Assembly: GCA_017629395.1 (NCBI GenBank)
Contig: JAGBXH010000135.1
Location: forward strand, 1-6,994
DNA: 6,994 bases
Source: Clostridia bacterium
Lineage (GTDB): Bacteria; Bacillota; Clostridia; Oscillospirales; CAG-272
Direction of reading: 5' to 3'
A program made the translations under genes and the position numbers. Shown here piece after piece: positions 4,642-6,994 of this stretch; the first letter of the stretch is position 1, and every line of letters starts with the position of its first letter. A model generated the notes under the pieces. It saw only the letters and a program-made list of their open reading frames with translations, had not been told where the DNA came from and made no database searches.

Positions 4642-6994
4642 CCTCATTTTGCTCGGGCAATCTGCCCTCAACCAGTACAAGTCCGTTCTCGGCAAGCTGC
4701 CCGCGGCAGCCCTCGATATAGCGCAACCGCTGCACGCGGTTTGCAAATCTCTCCTCGGGATTATACAGCATGACCTGCGAAGAGCCAAAGGTTGCGCCCT
4801 CGGTCATACCGGGGATGGAGCACAACGCGCTGACCGACGCGCGGTCGATCGCACCTGTGACGAAGATCTGCTTGGTGCTCTGCGTTTCCGCTGCCATGGC
4901 GCAAAGTCTTGCCACGGTATCCTCGGGGCTGCAAAGCGGTGCTGTGGCAAACTCGCGGAAGATCAGCTCAAAATCCTCCTTACCGTGCAGGGTGACGCAA
5001 TATGCGCCCGCCTCGCTGCGGCGGTCAAACCACATCAGGTTGACGATCTTGCCGTTGCGGAATTCCTCCAGCAGCACGGCAACGGTCAGCTCGACCACGC
5101 CGTCGGCAAGGTACTCGTTCATATCCTCATAGTAAATATCCTTGGCGAGCAAATGCTCCTCCTGCCGCTCGGGCAGCGCATCCTTACGCGCCTGCTCGGC
5201 AGATGCGCGGAATTCCTCGCGCAAGGCGTCCTTTTGCTCGCGCGAGAGCTTGATGCCCTGATCCTTGGCAAGGGCAACCGCGCTCTTGATCTTGCGCTTT
5301 TCCGCCTTTTTCTGTGCCTTTTCCTGCTTGCGGGTCAGCTCCTCGAGCGTGACGGGCTTGGGCGGCGTATCCGGGAAGGTACGTGCCAGGTCACAGTACA
5401 CGTTGGTGATATTGGCAGTACCGGTATTGTACTCCTTGACGATCATCTGCTCGCTCTTGGAGGACAGCTTCCAGTGAATGCTCTTGAGCGAGTCACCCAT
5501 ACGGTAATCGCGGATGTCGCTGACCTCCAGACGGTCGTAGGAGATGGGCGAGCGCACCGTTCTTGCCACGCTATCCGAAATTGCCTGCGCGGCTGCCTCG
5601 TCAAGATTGAGCTTTCTGGGCAGTACGTAGACCTGATTGTAATTCTCCACGTCCACACGCACGCGCATCAGGCGGAAGAAATCGTATACGTAAAAGCACT
5701 TGACACCGATATCGTACGTGCCGCGGAAGCGGAAGCGCACCTCATTGCCTACGTCGTAGCTGGAAAAGGGCGCAAGTGCCAGACGCACGGTACGCATGGT
5801 GCAGCGCACGCTGTTCGCCTGCGGCAAAAACATCTGCGCCTCCACAAAGGGATAAGCAAAGACGGAGCTGTTATTGACGCGGAAATGATATTCATACGGC
5901 TGATTCTTTTCCACGGTTGCCGCGTCCGACATCATGTACACGCTCAGCGACATTTTTGCCGTCAGCATGTAAAGGAACAGCACGGGCAAAAGGAACACAA
6001 GGAAAATGAACAGAATGTGGGAAAAGGCATTGTTGAGTGCCTGCGTAAATATCAGCGCGGCACCCAGAATTCCCAGATACCACCAGAAATTCTTAGTCAG
6101 CGCGATCGTTGCGCCTCGCTTGCCCATGTCCTTGCCGCGCTTGTATGCTTCCCTCTCCTTTTTGGTAGAGGGCAGACGGATCTTGGACGCCAGCGCGACC
6201 GTGGTTTCGTTGATAAAGATATCCTTAAAGCTTTTTTCCTTGGCACTCTCCTCCTGCTTTTTGTACCAAATGCGGTACAGCACGATCAGCGTGCCGAGCA
6301 GCAGCAAGGAAGCGATGAGCACGTAAGGCGTGACGTGCTTGACGACAATGCCGTCCTCCACGTACTTCTCCACTCCGCGCAAGCGGGCAGCAAGTCCCGC
6401 ACCCGAAATGATACAAAGCACGCTTGCCAGCGCGTCAAGTCCCGCAACGATGGCAGCCCACAGCGTCATATGCTTCACGCTCTTGGGGCCGAAGCTAAAT
6501 AAGTTAAAGCCTACAACAAGTGCATAGCAAAGGGTGCAGATCAGCGCGCCGAAATACAGCACGCCTGCTGCCTGCAGCCCAAGCAGCGCACCCAGAATAT
6601 TCTCCTCGGTCAGCTTGAACAAATCAAGGTATTCTTCCAACCCTGCAAGCTCTCCGCCCGAGAAATATGAAAATAGTCCCATGCCGCTTGCGTGCAGCTC
6701 CAGCACGTCGGGAACTGCGATGCGTACGGCATCCAGGCAGACAAACACGATCTGACAGACAAGCATTGCGCCCGAAAGAGCCCAGAGCAGAATGCGGTAA
6801 AGCTTGGCGTAATCCACCGGCTTTGCCTTTTTCTTTGCCTTGGTCTTCTTTTCCACGAACGAATGTCCGCAACCGTCACATACCTTGGGGTTCAGCGGCA
6901 GTATCTTGCCGCAATCGGGGCATTTGGTTGCCACCGTCGCACCGCAGCTAAGGCAGTACGTTTTATTCGCAGGTATGCTTTTGCCGCACCTGGG
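4634..6994 (-). CDS. Tandem zinc-ribbon, polytopic DUF58 protein (5' partial)
   Basis: The frame is open to the right edge, so the GTG at 6934 is probably internal; 786 residues are visible. Two zinc ribbons come first. The edge ribbon shows Cys3, Cys14 and Cys17, with its first Cys presumably one codon off the edge; the second has Cys25, Cys28, Cys39 and Cys42. A basic linker follows, then four membrane helices (about 68-90, 138-168, 175-198, 223-243), a charged cytoplasmic linker, and a membrane hairpin (about 304-346) that normally begins DUF58 proteins. The diagnostic DUF58 motif RDYRMGDSLKSIHWK is at 495-509. A von Willebrand A-like region follows, in which the first strand ends in DLART rather than a DxSxS metal site, and a Lys/Glu-rich helical stretch of about 75-80 residues (545-620) is inserted. 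DUF58 proteins are usually encoded beside MoxR ATPases and transglutaminase membrane proteins and are thought to work with them; their biochemical activity is not settled. Helix count and charge place the ribbons and the DUF58 domain in the cytoplasm. The next gene on this strand is the transglutaminase. Confidence 0.88.
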   Translation of the reverse strand, partial: PRCGKSIPANKTYCLSCGATVATKCPDCGKILPLNPKVCDGCGHSFVEKKTKAKKKAKPVDYAKLYRILLWALSGAMLVCQIVFVCLDAVRIAVPDVLELHASGMGLFSYFSGGELAGLEEYLDLFKLTEENILGALLGLQAAGVLYFGALICTLCYALVVGFNLFSFGPKSVKHMTLWAAIVAGLDALASVLCIISGAGLAARLRGVEKYVEDGIVVKHVTPYVLIASLLLLGTLIVLYRIWYKKQEESAKEKSFKDIFINETTVALASKIRLPSTKKEREAYKRGKDMGKRGATIALTKNFWWYLGILGAALIFTQALNNAFSHILFIFLVFLLPVLFLYMLTAKMSLSVYMMSDAATVEKNQPYEYHFRVNNSSVFAYPFVEAQMFLPQANSVRCTMRTVRLALAPFSSYDVGNEVRFRFRGTYDIGVKCFYVYDFFRLMRVRVDVENYNQVYVLPRKLNLDEAAAQAISDSVARTVRSPISYDRLEVSDIRDYRMGDSLKSIHWKLSSKSEQMIVKEYNTGTANITNVYCDLARTFPDTPPKPVTLEELTRKQEKAQKKAEKRKIKSAVALAKDQGIKLSREQKDALREEFRASAEQARKDALPERQEEHLLAKDIYYEDMNEYLADGVVELTVAVLLEEFRNGKIVNLMWFDRRSEAGAYCVTLHGKEDFELIFREFATAPLCSPEDTVARLCAMAAETQSTKQIFVTGAIDRASVSALCSIPGMTEGATFGSSQVMLYNPEERFANRVQRLRYIEGCRGQLAENGLVLVEGRLPEQNEGR

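Noticed and set aside
3426..4721. A 431-codon plus-strand open frame rich in Leu, His and Gln
   Set aside because: Codon-aligned shadow of the 5' part of the transglutaminase gene; its leucine runs are the reverse complement of the lysine-rich segment.
4622..6502. A 626-codon plus-strand open frame
   Set aside because: Codon-aligned antisense shadow of the DUF58 gene, with no recognisable motif and a composition typical of reverse-complemented coding DNA.
6929..6934. GTG at 6934 as the start of the DUF58 protein
   Set aside because: The frame continues to the window edge and encodes a second zinc ribbon. No Shine-Dalgarno sequence precedes this GTG, and the bases there encode conserved ribbon residues.

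Overview
The window looks like a piece of chromosome from an endospore-forming clostridial (Bacillota) bacterium, probably an uncultured or gut-type lineage. This rests on a SpoIIQ-like sporulation peptidase, strong GGAGGTGA-type ribosome binding, GTG starts, simple hairpin-plus-T terminators, and a DUF58/transglutaminase pair of the kind common in Firmicutes. By eye the coding DNA is a little above half G+C. I see no mobile element, RNA gene, CRISPR array or phage gene.

Layout: (1) Bases 2-637, plus strand, hold the 3' part of a SpoIIQ-like LytM/M23 metalloendopeptidase whose N-terminus lies off the left edge. (2) Bases 638-809 are a convergent intergenic region. Two abutting hairpins are arranged so that one can terminate each direction, followed by about 50 bp of helically phased T-tracts. 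(3) Bases 810-4628, minus strand, encode a very large polytopic membrane protein with an extracellular transglutaminase-like domain and a DUF4129-like tail. (4) Bases 4634-6994, minus strand, encode a DUF58 membrane protein whose 5' end lies beyond the right edge. The reading frame stays open to the edge and shows that the protein begins with two tandem zinc ribbons rather than one.

The two minus-strand genes form a tight operon: the stop of the DUF58 gene lies inside the Shine-Dalgarno sequence of the transglutaminase gene. The DUF58-transglutaminase pair normally belongs to the MoxR-DUF58-TgpA type of envelope-associated module, so a MoxR AAA+ ATPase gene would be expected just past the right edge. 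This version is elaborated: zinc ribbons and four extra membrane helices on the DUF58 protein, long lysine-rich cytoplasmic insertions in both proteins, and an ectodomain of about 690 residues. Their substrate is unknown. The SpoIIQ-like gene is convergent, so it is a neighbour and not a co-transcribed partner.

Very long plus-strand open frames lie opposite both minus-strand genes. They are codon-aligned shadows caused by near-total avoidance of TTA, CTA and TCA codons and are not annotated as genes.
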